The notes under the pieces are model-generated. The model worked only from the letters and a program-made list of their open reading frames with translations. It searched no databases and had not been told where the DNA came from. Shown here one piece after another: positions 40,808-49,715 of a stretch of 64,000 bases of DNA. The first letter of the stretch is position 1; each line of letters starts with the position of its first letter. Source of the stretch: Mesorhizobium_B sp035998495 (GTDB lineage: Bacteria; Pseudomonadota; Alphaproteobacteria; Rhizobiales; Rhizobiaceae); the NCBI GenBank assembly GCA_035998495.1, contig DASYHP010000067.1, forward strand, positions 62,001 to 126,000, given 5' to 3'. The translations under genes were made by a program, and so were the position numbers.

Positions 40808-42058
40808 ATGAAGGGGTCGGAGGCGAGTCAATCGGAGCGCATGGACAGGGCGGCTGCGCTGGAAGGCATCGGCTTCGGCCATCGGCCGCGCGCGCCTTAT
40901 GCCTGCGATCCCGCCCAAAGCCGCGGCCGGCTGGTGTCGGAGCCGGAAAGCGCCACGCGAACCCCGTTTCAGCGCGATCGCGACCGCATCATCCATTCGA
41001 CAGCGTTTCGCCGCCTCAAGCACAAGACCCAGGTCTTCATCGCGCATGAGAGCGATCACTACCGAACGCGGCTCACCCACACGATCGAGGTGGCGCAGAT
41101 CGCCAGGGCGCTGGCCCGCGCGCTGCGCTGCGACGAGGACTTGGCGGAGGCCGTCGCGCTCGTCCACGACTTCGGCCACACGCCCTTCGGCCACACGGGC
41201 GAGGACGCGCTCAACGAGAAGATGGCTGCTTATGGCGGCTTCGACCACAACGCGCAGTCGCTTCGCATCGTCACGCAGCTCGAGCGGCGCTACGCCGAGT
41301 TCGACGGGCTCAATCTGAGCTGGGAAACGCTGGAAGGCCTCGTCAAGCACAACGGCCCGCTGATCGGCCCCGCCGCCCGCGAGGCGGAGGCCGCGCCCGG
41401 AGCCATTCTCGACTACGATGCGCGCCACCCTCTCGATCTCGACCGCTTCGCGAGCCTGGAGGCCCAATGCGCGGCGATCGCCGACGACATCGCCTATAAC
41501 ACGCACGATATCGACGATGGCTTGCGGGCCGGCCTGATCTCGCTGGAGATGCTGGAGGAGGTGGCGCTGCCGCGCTCGATCCTCGCCGAGGTGCGCGCCC
41601 GCTATCCCGGCCTGGACGCGGTGAGGACCGGCCATGAGCTGATGCGCCGGCAGATCACGCGCATGGTGGAGGACGTGATCGCCACGGCCTCCGCCGCGCT
41701 GCGCGAGGCAGGCCCGACCCATGCCGACGAGGTGCGCGGGGCGGGGCGCGCCTTCGTGCGGTTCTCGGAGGAGCTGCGGTTGGCCGAGGCCGAGCTGAAG
41801 GCGTTCCTTTTCCAGAACCTTTATCGCCATCCCGCCGTGATGGCGCCGCGACAGGCGGCCGACCGGATCGTGCGGGACCTGTTCGACCGCTATCTGGCCG
41901 ATCCCCGGTCCATGCCCGAGACCTGGCGGGAGGGCCAGCAAAGCACGGACCTGCACGTCCGGGCGCGCCATGTGGCCGACTTCCTGGCCGGCATGACCGA
42001 CACCTATGCGCTGCGGGAGCATCGGCGCCTGTTTGACCGCACTCCCGAACTGGGCTAG
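40808..42058 (+). CDS. dgt: dGTP triphosphohydrolase-like protein
   Basis: A 416-residue HD-domain enzyme of the dNTPase family that removes triphosphate from deoxynucleotides. The HD motif is HDFGHTPFGHTG, preceded by the family opening RTPFQRDRDRIIHSTAFRRL and the ligand H in HYRTRLTHTIEVAQIAR; a third ligand set lies at ADDIAYNTHDIDDG. The start may be ATG 40808 or 40841; I give the longer. It is the type 2 (short, bacterial-wide) form. argS follows 66 bases downstream. Confidence 0.92.
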   Translation: MKGSEASQSERMDRAAALEGIGFGHRPRAPYACDPAQSRGRLVSEPESATRTPFQRDRDRIIHSTAFRRLKHKTQVFIAHESDHYRTRLTHTIEVAQIARALARALRCDEDLAEAVALVHDFGHTPFGHTGEDALNEKMAAYGGFDHNAQSLRIVTQLERRYAEFDGLNLSWETLEGLVKHNGPLIGPAAREAEAAPGAILDYDARHPLDLDRFASLEAQCAAIADDIAYNTHDIDDGLRAGLISLEMLEEVALPRSILAEVRARYPGLDAVRTGHELMRRQITRMVEDVIATASAALREAGPTHADEVRGAGRAFVRFSEELRLAEAELKAFLFQNLYRHPAVMAPRQAADRIVRDLFDRYLADPRSMPETWREGQQSTDLHVRARHVADFLAGMTDTYALREHRRLFDRTPELG

Positions 42059-42124
42059 CGCACGCGCTCATCACGGGGGTGCCAAAGGCGAGCTGCGCCA
42101 CGGCTCCCGAGCCGAGCGTCAATC

Positions 42125-43882
42125 ATGAACCTTTTCGCCGACTTCCATCAGCGCGTGACGAACGCCTTCCAAACCCTTGATTGGGAAGGTCAAGGGAAAA
42201 CATCGCCTGATCTCTCCCGCGTGACCGTGGAGCTGCCGCGCGACCCCAGCCACGGCGACCTCGCCACCAACGCGGCCATGGTGACGGCGAAGGGCCTCGG
42301 CCTGCCGCCTCGCCAGGTGGCCGAGCGCCTGGCGGAGCGCCTGCGCGGCGATCCGGACGTGACCGCCGTCGAAGTCGCCGGACCGGGCTTCGTCAACATC
42401 CGCCTGTCGCCGCGGTTCTGGCAGAACCAGCTCGCCGACATCCTCGCGGCCGGGCAGGCGTTCGGCCGCTCCGACATGGGTCGGAGCCGCAAGGTCAATG
42501 TGGAATTCGTGTCGGCCAACCCGACCGGCCCCATGCATGTCGGGCACTGCCGCGGCGCGGTGGTGGGCGACGCGCTGGCGAACCTGCTGGAGTTCGCGGG
42601 CTTCGACGTCACCAAGGAATATTACATCAACGACGCCGGCGCGCAGATCGACGTGCTCGGCCGCTCCGTGCTGCTGCGCTACCGCGAGGCGCTGGGCGAG
42701 GAGATCGGCGCCATCCCGCCGGGCCTCTACCCCGGCGATTATCTGGTTCCGGTCGGCCGGGCGCTCGCGGAAGAGTTCGGCTCCAGGCTCTTGGAGATGT
42801 CCGAGGATCAGGCGCTCGGCATCGCCAGGGACCGGGCGGTGGACGCCATGATGGCCATGATCCGCGACGATCTCGCGCTGATCGGCGTCCATCACGACGT
42901 GTTCTTTTCCGAGCGCACGCTGCATGCCGACAACGCCAAGGCGATCCGCGCGGCGATCACCGACCTCACCTTCAAGGGCCATGTCTACAAGGGCAAGCTG
43001 CCGCCGCCCAAGGGCGAGAAGTCCGACGACTGGGAAGACCGCGAGCAGACGCTGTTCCGCTCGACGGAGGTCGGCGACGACATCGACCGGCCGCTGGTCA
43101 AGTCGGATGGCGCCTACACCTATTTCGCGGCGGATGTCGCCTACCTCATGGACAAGGCGCGGCGCGGCTTCGAGCAGCTCATCTTCGTCCTGGGCGCCGA
43201 CCACGGCGGCTACGTCAAGCGGATGCAGGCGCTTGCCCGCGCCGCGACGGACGGCAAGGTGCAGCTCGACATCCTGCTCTGCCAGCTCGTGAAGCTCACC
43301 CGCAACGGCGAGCCGGTGCGGATGTCCAAGCGGGCGGGGGAGTTCATCACCCTGCGGGACGTGGTGGAGGAGGTCGGCCGCGATCCCATCCGCTTCATGA
43401 TGCTTTACCGCAAGAACGACGCGCCGCTCGACTTCGACTTCGCGCAGGTGACGGAGAAGAGCAAGGACAACCCCGTCTTCTACGTGCAATACGCCTCGGC
43501 GCGCACGCATTCGGTGTTCCGCCAGGCGGCCGAGCAGCTCGGCGCGACCGAGTTCCGGAGCGACGAGATGCAGGCCGCCGCTCACCGTCTGGCGGACGAA
43601 GGCGAACTCGCCCTGGTCCGCAAGCTCGCGGAATATCCGCGCCTCGTCGAGAGCGCCGCGCAGGCCCACGAGCCGCACCGGCTTGCCTTTTACATGCACG
43701 ATCTGGCGAGCGCCTTTCACGCGCATTGGAATCGTGGAACCGACAATCCGGACTTACGCTTTGTTAAGGTTACCGATCGAGAATTGACGCTTGCCAGACT
43801 AGGGCTGGTGCGGGCCGTTTCCGATGTTCTTGCGTCGGGCTTGGCGCTGATCGGGGCGGATGCGCCCACAGAGATGCGCTGA
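42125..43882 (+). CDS. argS: Arginyl-tRNA synthetase
   Basis: A 585-residue class I synthetase. The HIGH-like motif is in NPTGPMHVGHCRGAVVGD, the KMSKS-like motif is RMSKRAGEF, and the C-terminal anticodon-binding DALR domain contains the typical FYMHDLASAFHAHWNRG. An N-terminal arginyl-tRNA recognition domain precedes the catalytic core. Dgt upstream and the SPOR gene downstream on the same strand form a block found in many Hyphomicrobiales. Confidence 0.97.
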   Translation: MNLFADFHQRVTNAFQTLDWEGQGKTSPDLSRVTVELPRDPSHGDLATNAAMVTAKGLGLPPRQVAERLAERLRGDPDVTAVEVAGPGFVNIRLSPRFWQNQLADILAAGQAFGRSDMGRSRKVNVEFVSANPTGPMHVGHCRGAVVGDALANLLEFAGFDVTKEYYINDAGAQIDVLGRSVLLRYREALGEEIGAIPPGLYPGDYLVPVGRALAEEFGSRLLEMSEDQALGIARDRAVDAMMAMIRDDLALIGVHHDVFFSERTLHADNAKAIRAAITDLTFKGHVYKGKLPPPKGEKSDDWEDREQTLFRSTEVGDDIDRPLVKSDGAYTYFAADVAYLMDKARRGFEQLIFVLGADHGGYVKRMQALARAATDGKVQLDILLCQLVKLTRNGEPVRMSKRAGEFITLRDVVEEVGRDPIRFMMLYRKNDAPLDFDFAQVTEKSKDNPVFYVQYASARTHSVFRQAAEQLGATEFRSDEMQAAAHRLADEGELALVRKLAEYPRLVESAAQAHEPHRLAFYMHDLASAFHAHWNRGTDNPDLRFVKVTDRELTLARLGLVRAVSDVLASGLALIGADAPTEMR

Positions 43883-44005
43883 GCGGGGCGGCGGCCTCGT
43901 CACCTTTTGCCCACATTGCGCTGGTAGGCGCGGCGAACTCGATTGCCCCGGCTCAAGCTCGGCGGCCCCCGGTCGCCGCACCGATCAGCGAGCGTGGAAA
44001 GAGGC

Positions 44006-46996
44006 ATGGCGGAACGGCACTCCACACAGAGCGACGACGGAAGGGACGAGCGGCCCCGCGACCCCTTTGCGGAACTCGCCCTGATCATCGGCTTCGATCC
44101 CCGGCAGAAGATCCGCGGCCCCGCGGCCGCCGCGCTTGAGCCGGCCGCAGCCGCCGGCGAGCAGCCGCCGCCCGAGGAGGCCGTCGAGGCGGGGGAGCCT
44201 GAACCCGCGAACGCCATGCCAGACGAAACGGAAACGTCCGATGAGGCGGGCGCGAGTCATGACGCGGCCGGCGACTGGGACGAACTCCTGCCGCTTGAAT
44301 TCGACCTCCAGGAGTCGGAGGAAGCCGCCGCCGCGCCGTCCGAGGCTCCGGTCGAACGGCGGGCGGACGACGCCTGGGCCGAAGACGACTCCCACGAATC
44401 GTTCATGGATGAGGAAAGCTGGCAGCGGGCCGTCGCCGCTTCGCTCGACCGCATCACGGGCGAGATCAACGAGCAAGGCGCGAGCCGCGAGCCGTCCCGC
44501 CTGGAGCCCGCGGCGCAACTCGCGCCGGAGCCGGGCGCGCCCGAAGTCCGTGACCCCCTGGACGAGGAACTCTCGATCGAGGCGGAGGATTGGAACCTGC
44601 TGGGATTGGGCGCTCTGGACGAAGGTGAGCCTTCGGCCGGCCCGTACGTCCGAGAATCGTCGGACGAACCCTCCGCGCCCGAGATTCCCGTTAATTCGGC
44701 GGAGCCCACCGACGACCCGTTTGAAGACGTCGATCTGGACGCCGTGCTTGCCCAATCCATCGAACGCGAGCTGGAGGTGGCCTGGAGCGAGGACATCGCG
44801 GCTGCGGTTCAGGTTCCCGAAGAAGCCGTTCAGGCGCAGGCGGAACCCGAGGCGCAGCGGCTGGAGCCGCAGGCACCGGCTGATCGGGCCGAGCCGGAAG
44901 CGTACGACCTGGAATTCGACGACTTCGATCTGGAGGAGCTGGACGAGCCCGAGTTCGCAGCCGCGCCTGAGCCGATGCCTCCGCAAGACGAGCCGGCTTC
45001 GGCGCAGCCGGACGAGGAGGAGGTGACGGCGGACGACGCCGCGCCGGAGTTCGCGGCGTTCGACTTGGACGAACCGCGGTTCGAGGCTGCGCCGGAGCCG
45101 GTCGCGGCGAGCGGCGGCGCGGAAGCCGCTTCCGAGCTTCAGGTGGAACGCCAGCCCGAAGCGGACTTCGAGGCTGAATTGGCCGCGTTGCTGGCGGAGG
45201 ATGACGAGCCGACCATCGCCGCGCCGGCGGCCGTCGCGGAAAGCCGCCCAGTGCCTGCGCCGCAGGCCCGCGACCTTTCTGCGACGGTGGAGGCAATGGC
45301 GCCGGAGAGCCCAGCCGCCCCCGCGCCGATGCAAGTCCGCGAGCCCGCCGGGCCGGCACGGGAAGAGTTCGCGCCGCCTGCGCGATCGGAGCCGACCCGG
45401 CCCGCGCAAGCCCAAGCCGCGCGCGAGCCGGCCGAGGACGACCCCTTTGCGGCGCTTGCCGCCATGGCCGCGCGCTACCGCTCGGGCGGTGCCGCGCGAC
45501 CGTTCATTCAGACGCAGGCGCCGGAGCCAAAAGCGCCGGAGCCTGCGCCTCCCAAGCCGGAGGCCGCTCCGCCTCCCGTTGAGCAGAGAGTTGAGCCAGA
45601 GGACCCGGTTGAAGCTATGAGAAGCCAGCCTCCTTCGCGACACGAAATGCCCGAGATCGAGACCGTCGATGTTCCGGAGCCCGCCACGGCTCTCGCCGAC
45701 GATCTCGACATCCCCGAGGTGCCGGTGGAGCGGCCGCGAGCCGCGCGGGCGCCCTTCGACGATCTCGACACCGAGTTCGCCGAACTTCTGCAGGAGATGA
45801 CGGAGGGCCGCCGCGCCGAGCGGCCGGCGCCCTCTTTCCGCCCGACCTGGGAGACGAAGTCGCCGCGCGCGCCGATGGCCCAGGACTTTTCGCCAGGGTC
45901 GCCCCAGCACGAGCCCCACGGCTACGCGGCGCCGAACGCGGCGGAGATGTTCGATCCCGACGAGCATGCCGCGGCGGCAGGGTGGCGGCACGCCGACGAG
46001 GAGCGGGATGCGACCGACGCGCAGGCCGCCGAGGCCATCGAAGGATTCGAACAGGAGGACGAAGAGCCCGCGGCGCGTGGCCGGGGGCGGCGCGGCTTCT
46101 GGCTCGCCTCGCTGCTGGCGGGCGTGGTCCTGGCCGGCGGGGTGGGCGCCTATGCGGTCGGCTCCGGCGGCATCGCGATCTCCGGCGCGCCTGCCCTCGT
46201 CAAGGCCGATGCGGGGCCGGTCAAGGTCAAGCCGAAAGATCCCGGCGGGGCCAAGGTGCCGAACCAGGACAACAAGGTCTACCAGCGCGTCGCCGGCGGG
46301 CCTCTCGACACCCCCACTCAGGCCAAGCTCGTGGCGAGCGCCGAGGAGCCGGTAAGCCTCGTGGAACCCACCCCGCCGGCCGACGACCTGTCGCTGGATC
46401 TGGGCGGCGACTCCGTCGAGGCGCTCGTCAAGATCGATGAGCGGTTCTCCGAACCGGCCGAAGCGGAGGCGGAGCCCTCTCCGGTGCAGGAAGAGGCGGT
46501 GACGGTCGTGCCGCGCAAGGTGCGGACCATGGCCGTGCGCGCCGACGGCACCCTTGTGCCCAACGACGAGATCCCGCCGGCGGAGGCGCCGCAGGCCCTT
46601 GTCGAACCTCAGGTCGCGGCCGCCCAGGACGCGATCCGCAAGGTGAGCGGCGCGGCGGAGGCGCAGTCCGTCGCCCCCGACGTGGCGGCCACCGGGGCGA
46701 TTCCAGAGACGGCTCAGCAGCCCGCGCCCGTGGCGGTCGCCGCGCTGCAACCCGGCGCCTGGTCCATGCAGATCGCCTCCCAGCCCAGCGAGGACGGCGC
46801 GCGCAATGCCTACAAGGATCTGGCCGAGCGGTTCGGCGGCGTGCTGGGCAGCCGGGGCGTGAACATCGTCAAGGCCGAGATCGAGGGCAAGGGCACCTTC
46901 TGGCGTGTCCGCATCCCCGCCGAAACCCGCAACGACGCCGTCTCGCTGTGCGAAAGCTACAAGGCGGCCGGCGGCAGTTGCTTCGTTTCGAAGTAA
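44006..46996 (+). CDS. Large SPOR-domain envelope protein
   Basis: A 996-residue protein. The first 690 residues are acidic, alanine/proline/glutamate-rich and largely disordered, followed by one membrane helix (FWLASLLAGVVLAGGVGAYA) and a periplasmic part ending in a C-terminal SPOR domain (WSMQIASQPSEDGARNAYKD, then FWRVRIPAETRNDAVSLCES). SPOR domains bind denuded glycan strands at division sites. The long cytoplasmic region is unusual in size. ATG 44006 follows an AAGAGG ribosome site. It is flanked by argS and nagZ, as in related genomes, which supports a cell-wall role. Confidence 0.85.
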   Translation: MAERHSTQSDDGRDERPRDPFAELALIIGFDPRQKIRGPAAAALEPAAAAGEQPPPEEAVEAGEPEPANAMPDETETSDEAGASHDAAGDWDELLPLEFDLQESEEAAAAPSEAPVERRADDAWAEDDSHESFMDEESWQRAVAASLDRITGEINEQGASREPSRLEPAAQLAPEPGAPEVRDPLDEELSIEAEDWNLLGLGALDEGEPSAGPYVRESSDEPSAPEIPVNSAEPTDDPFEDVDLDAVLAQSIERELEVAWSEDIAAAVQVPEEAVQAQAEPEAQRLEPQAPADRAEPEAYDLEFDDFDLEELDEPEFAAAPEPMPPQDEPASAQPDEEEVTADDAAPEFAAFDLDEPRFEAAPEPVAASGGAEAASELQVERQPEADFEAELAALLAEDDEPTIAAPAAVAESRPVPAPQARDLSATVEAMAPESPAAPAPMQVREPAGPAREEFAPPARSEPTRPAQAQAAREPAEDDPFAALAAMAARYRSGGAARPFIQTQAPEPKAPEPAPPKPEAAPPPVEQRVEPEDPVEAMRSQPPSRHEMPEIETVDVPEPATALADDLDIPEVPVERPRAARAPFDDLDTEFAELLQEMTEGRRAERPAPSFRPTWETKSPRAPMAQDFSPGSPQHEPHGYAAPNAAEMFDPDEHAAAAGWRHADEERDATDAQAAEAIEGFEQEDEEPAARGRGRRGFWLASLLAGVVLAGGVGAYAVGSGGIAISGAPALVKADAGPVKVKPKDPGGAKVPNQDNKVYQRVAGGPLDTPTQAKLVASAEEPVSLVEPTPPADDLSLDLGGDSVEALVKIDERFSEPAEAEAEPSPVQEEAVTVVPRKVRTMAVRADGTLVPNDEIPPAEAPQALVEPQVAAAQDAIRKVSGAAEAQSVAPDVAATGAIPETAQQPAPVAVAALQPGAWSMQIASQPSEDGARNAYKDLAERFGGVLGSRGVNIVKAEIEGKGTFWRVRIPAETRNDAVSLCESYKAAGGSCFVSK

Positions 46997-47016
46997 GCTG
47001 GCTCGTGAACTGATGG

Positions 47017-47045
47017 AAAGGCGCGGCGTCCTGCTCCGCGCCTTT
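47017..47045 (+). terminator. Rho-independent terminator between SPOR gene and nagZ
   Basis: AAAGGCGCGG pairs with CCGCGCCTTT around a 9-base loop. The T-run is short, so readthrough into nagZ is possible. Confidence 0.7.
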
Positions 47046-47087
47046 CTGCTTTCCCTCTACAAGTTCGCCGGCGCCGGAGGGCTTTCC

Positions 47088-48143
47088 ATGGCCGCGGCGG
47101 CCGCTTCGTCCTGGAGCGAGACATTGACCCAATCCAAGGCCATGATCCTGGGCGCGTCGGGCAAGGCGCTGACGCCCGACGAGGTCGCCTTCTATCGCGA
47201 CGAGCGGCCCTGGGGCTTCATCCTGTTCGCGCGCAATGTCGGGGAAGCGGCGCAGATCCAGGATCTCGTCGCCGCCATGCGCGACAGCGTGGGCCGACCG
47301 GACGCGCCGGTCTTCGTCGACCAGGAAGGCGGCAGGGTGCAGCGACTGCGCCCGCCGCTCGCGCCCAACTACCCCCCGGCCTCGGCGCTCGGCGCGATCT
47401 ACCGGAACGACGCCGAAGCCGGCCTGCGGGCGGCGTGGCTGCTCGCCCGGCTGCATGCCTTCGACCTGGGCAAGCTCGGCATCACGGCCGACTGCCTGCC
47501 CGTGCTCGACGTTCCCGTCGAGGGTGCGAACGACGTGATCGGCACGCGCGCCTACGGCAAGAGCCCGGACGCCGTGGCCGCATTGGGTCGCGCCACCGCC
47601 GAAGGCCTGATGTCGGGCGGGCTTCTGCCCGTCATCAAGCATGTGCCCGGCCATGGCCGCGCCTTCGCCGACACCCATCTCGCCTTGCCCACCGTGGATG
47701 CGACCCGCGAGGAGCTCGCCGCCCATGATTGGCCGCCGTTCCGCGCGCTCAGCGATCTGCCCATGGCCATGACCGCGCATGTCGTGTTCTCCGCCATCGA
47801 CCCGGGCCGGCCCGCGACCACCTCGCCGGTGGTCGTGGAGGAGGTGATCCGCGGCGCCATCGGCTTCGACGGCCTCCTGATCAGCGACGACACGTCCATG
47901 AAGGCGTTGAGCGGCAGCTTTGTGGACCGCGCGTCGGCCATTCTCGACGCGGGCGTGGACATCGTGCTTCACTGCAACGGCGACATGGCGGAGATGCGGG
48001 GCATCGCCGCCGGCACGCAGCCGCTGACGCAGGCCGCGAGGGCGAGGGCCGAGCGCGCGCTGGCCGCGGCTTGGCCGAGCGACGGCTTGGCCGAGGCGGC
48101 GGCGCGGGAAGAGTTCGCGCGGCATTTCGAGGCGGTGGCCTGA
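47088..48143 (+). CDS. nagZ: Beta-N-acetylhexosaminidase
   Basis: A 351-residue glycoside hydrolase family 3 enzyme that removes N-acetylglucosamine from muropeptides during cell-wall recycling. The signature KHVPGHGRAFADTHLALPTV holds the histidine acting as acid/base, and ISDDTSMKAL the nucleophilic aspartate. A GGAGG site seven bases before ATG 47088 decides the start; the frame is open much further upstream. In some bacteria its product induces beta-lactamases. scpA follows immediately. Confidence 0.95.
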   Translation: MAAAAASSWSETLTQSKAMILGASGKALTPDEVAFYRDERPWGFILFARNVGEAAQIQDLVAAMRDSVGRPDAPVFVDQEGGRVQRLRPPLAPNYPPASALGAIYRNDAEAGLRAAWLLARLHAFDLGKLGITADCLPVLDVPVEGANDVIGTRAYGKSPDAVAALGRATAEGLMSGGLLPVIKHVPGHGRAFADTHLALPTVDATREELAAHDWPPFRALSDLPMAMTAHVVFSAIDPGRPATTSPVVVEEVIRGAIGFDGLLISDDTSMKALSGSFVDRASAILDAGVDIVLHCNGDMAEMRGIAAGTQPLTQAARARAERALAAAWPSDGLAEAAAREEFARHFEAVA

Positions 48144-48165
48144 CGAGAGCAGGAAAGGCGCGAGC

Positions 48166-48990
48166 TTGGCGGAAGCCGCTCCGACCCAGACCCGGGACAT
48201 GGCATGGGAGGCTGATCGCGCGTCGGCCGCCCCCCTCGAGGACGCCCTCGTCGTGGATGTGGACGGCTTCGAGGGGCCGCTCGACCTGCTCCTTCATCTC
48301 GCCCGCCAGCAGAAGGTCGATCTTTCCCGCATCTCCGTGCTGGCGCTGGCCAACCAGTATCTCGACTTCATTGCGGGCGCGCGCGGCCTGCGGCTGGAGC
48401 TTGCCGCCGACTACCTCGTGATGGCGGCATGGCTCGCCTATCTCAAATCCAGGCTGCTCGTGCCGCAAGCGCCGAGCGCCGAGGGCGAGACGGGCGAGGA
48501 GATGGCCGCTGTGCTCCAGTTCCGGCTGCGGAGGCTGGAGGCCATGCGGGAGGCCGGCGCGCGTCTGATGGCGCGGGACCGTCTCGGCCGCGACGTGTTC
48601 GTGCGCGGCATGACGCAACGCGTGGCGGTCGAGAAGCGCGCGGCCTATCGCGCCTCGCTCTACGATCTGCTCACGGCCTATGCCGTGCAGCGGCAGCGCC
48701 GGGCCGTGACCCATGTGCGGATCGCGCAGCGGCCGGTCTGGTCGCTCAAGGAAGCGCGCCAGGCCCTGGCGCGGCTCCTGGGCAGGAGCGGCGAGTGGGC
48801 GGCGCTGGACGCGTTTCTTCTGGCTTACGCCGCCACGGGCGAAAGCCGGAAATCAGCGCTCGCCAGCAGCTTCGCCGCGAGCCTTGAAATGGTGCGCGAG
48901 GGCGCGGTGGAGATGCGCCAGGATGCGGCCTTCGCGCCCGTCATGCTGAGGGCGCGCGCTCGGCCAAGGCCTGTCGAGCCCGCGGCATGA
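48166..48990 (+). CDS. scpA: Segregation and condensation protein A
   Basis: A 274-residue kleisin that links the SMC heads in the condensin complex. The N-terminal signature is FEGPLDLLLHLARQQKVDLS, and the C-terminal winged-helix part includes QRRAVTHVRIAQRPVWSLKE. Start at TTG 48166 behind AGGAAAGG; ATG 48199 is an alternative. The stop overlaps the start of scpB by four bases (ATGA), as usual for this pair. Confidence 0.94.
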   Translation: MAEAAPTQTRDMAWEADRASAAPLEDALVVDVDGFEGPLDLLLHLARQQKVDLSRISVLALANQYLDFIAGARGLRLELAADYLVMAAWLAYLKSRLLVPQAPSAEGETGEEMAAVLQFRLRRLEAMREAGARLMARDRLGRDVFVRGMTQRVAVEKRAAYRASLYDLLTAYAVQRQRRAVTHVRIAQRPVWSLKEARQALARLLGRSGEWAALDAFLLAYAATGESRKSALASSFAASLEMVREGAVEMRQDAAFAPVMLRARARPRPVEPAA

Positions 48991-49715
48991 CCGAATCGCA
49001 TGATTTGGCGGACCCCCGCCGCCGGGAACGCGACGAGCCGGCGGTCGAAGGCGCAGCGCGGCGCACGGATATGCAGGTGCTTCGCATGGTGGAGGCGATT
49101 CTGTTCGCCAGCGCCGAGCCGTTGAGCGAGAAGGCGCTTCTTGCAAGGCTGCCCGCGGGCGCCGACCTTTGGGGCGTGATGAACGAGCTTCGGCGGCATT
49201 ACGGGGGCAGGGGCGTTGAGCTTGCGCGGGTCGGCCAGGGTTGGGCCTTCCGCACGGCGGGCGACCTCGCCTTCCTGTTCCGGCAGGAGACGGTCGAGCC
49301 GAAGAAGCTGTCGCGCGCCGCGCTGGAGGTGCTCGCCATCATCGCCTACCACCAGCCCGTCACCCGCGCAGAGATCGAGGAGATCCGCGGCGTGGAGACC
49401 TCCAAGGGCACGCTCGACATTCTGCTGGAAACGGAATGGGTGCGCCTGCGCGGCCGCCGCCGCACGCCGGGACGGCCGGTGACCTATGGCACCACGCAGC
49501 ATTTCCTCGAGCATTTCGGCCTGGAGGGGCTGGGCGATCTGCCGGGCGCGGACGAGCTCAAGGGCGCGGGCCTGCTTTCGCCGCGCATGCCTGGCGGCTT
49601 CTCGGTTCCCGTACCGATCGCCGACGCCGACATGCCGGCGGCGGATGAAGACCCGCTGACCGACATCGACCTGGAAGAGCTGGGGTTGCTCTCGCCGCGA
49701 GCCGCCGATGAGTGA
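48987..49715 (+). CDS. scpB: Segregation and condensation protein B
   Basis: A 242-residue partner of ScpA made of two winged-helix domains: MVEAILFASAEPLSEKALLA and the second with LEVLAIIAYHQPVTRAEIEE, then TLDILLETEWVRLRGRRRTP. It completes the SMC-ScpAB condensin that compacts the chromosome. The 3' end overlaps an ABC ATPase gene by eight bases, suggesting co-translation with a seemingly unrelated protein. Confidence 0.94.
   Translation: MTESHDLADPRRRERDEPAVEGAARRTDMQVLRMVEAILFASAEPLSEKALLARLPAGADLWGVMNELRRHYGGRGVELARVGQGWAFRTAGDLAFLFRQETVEPKKLSRAALEVLAIIAYHQPVTRAEIEEIRGVETSKGTLDILLETEWVRLRGRRRTPGRPVTYGTTQHFLEHFGLEGLGDLPGADELKGAGLLSPRMPGGFSVPVPIADADMPAADEDPLTDIDLEELGLLSPRAADE

Noticed and set aside
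43985..46750. A 921-codon minus-strand frame across the SPOR gene
   Set aside because: Antisense shadow of a low-complexity Ala/Glu/Pro-rich gene; highly repetitive Arg/Leu/Gly composition.
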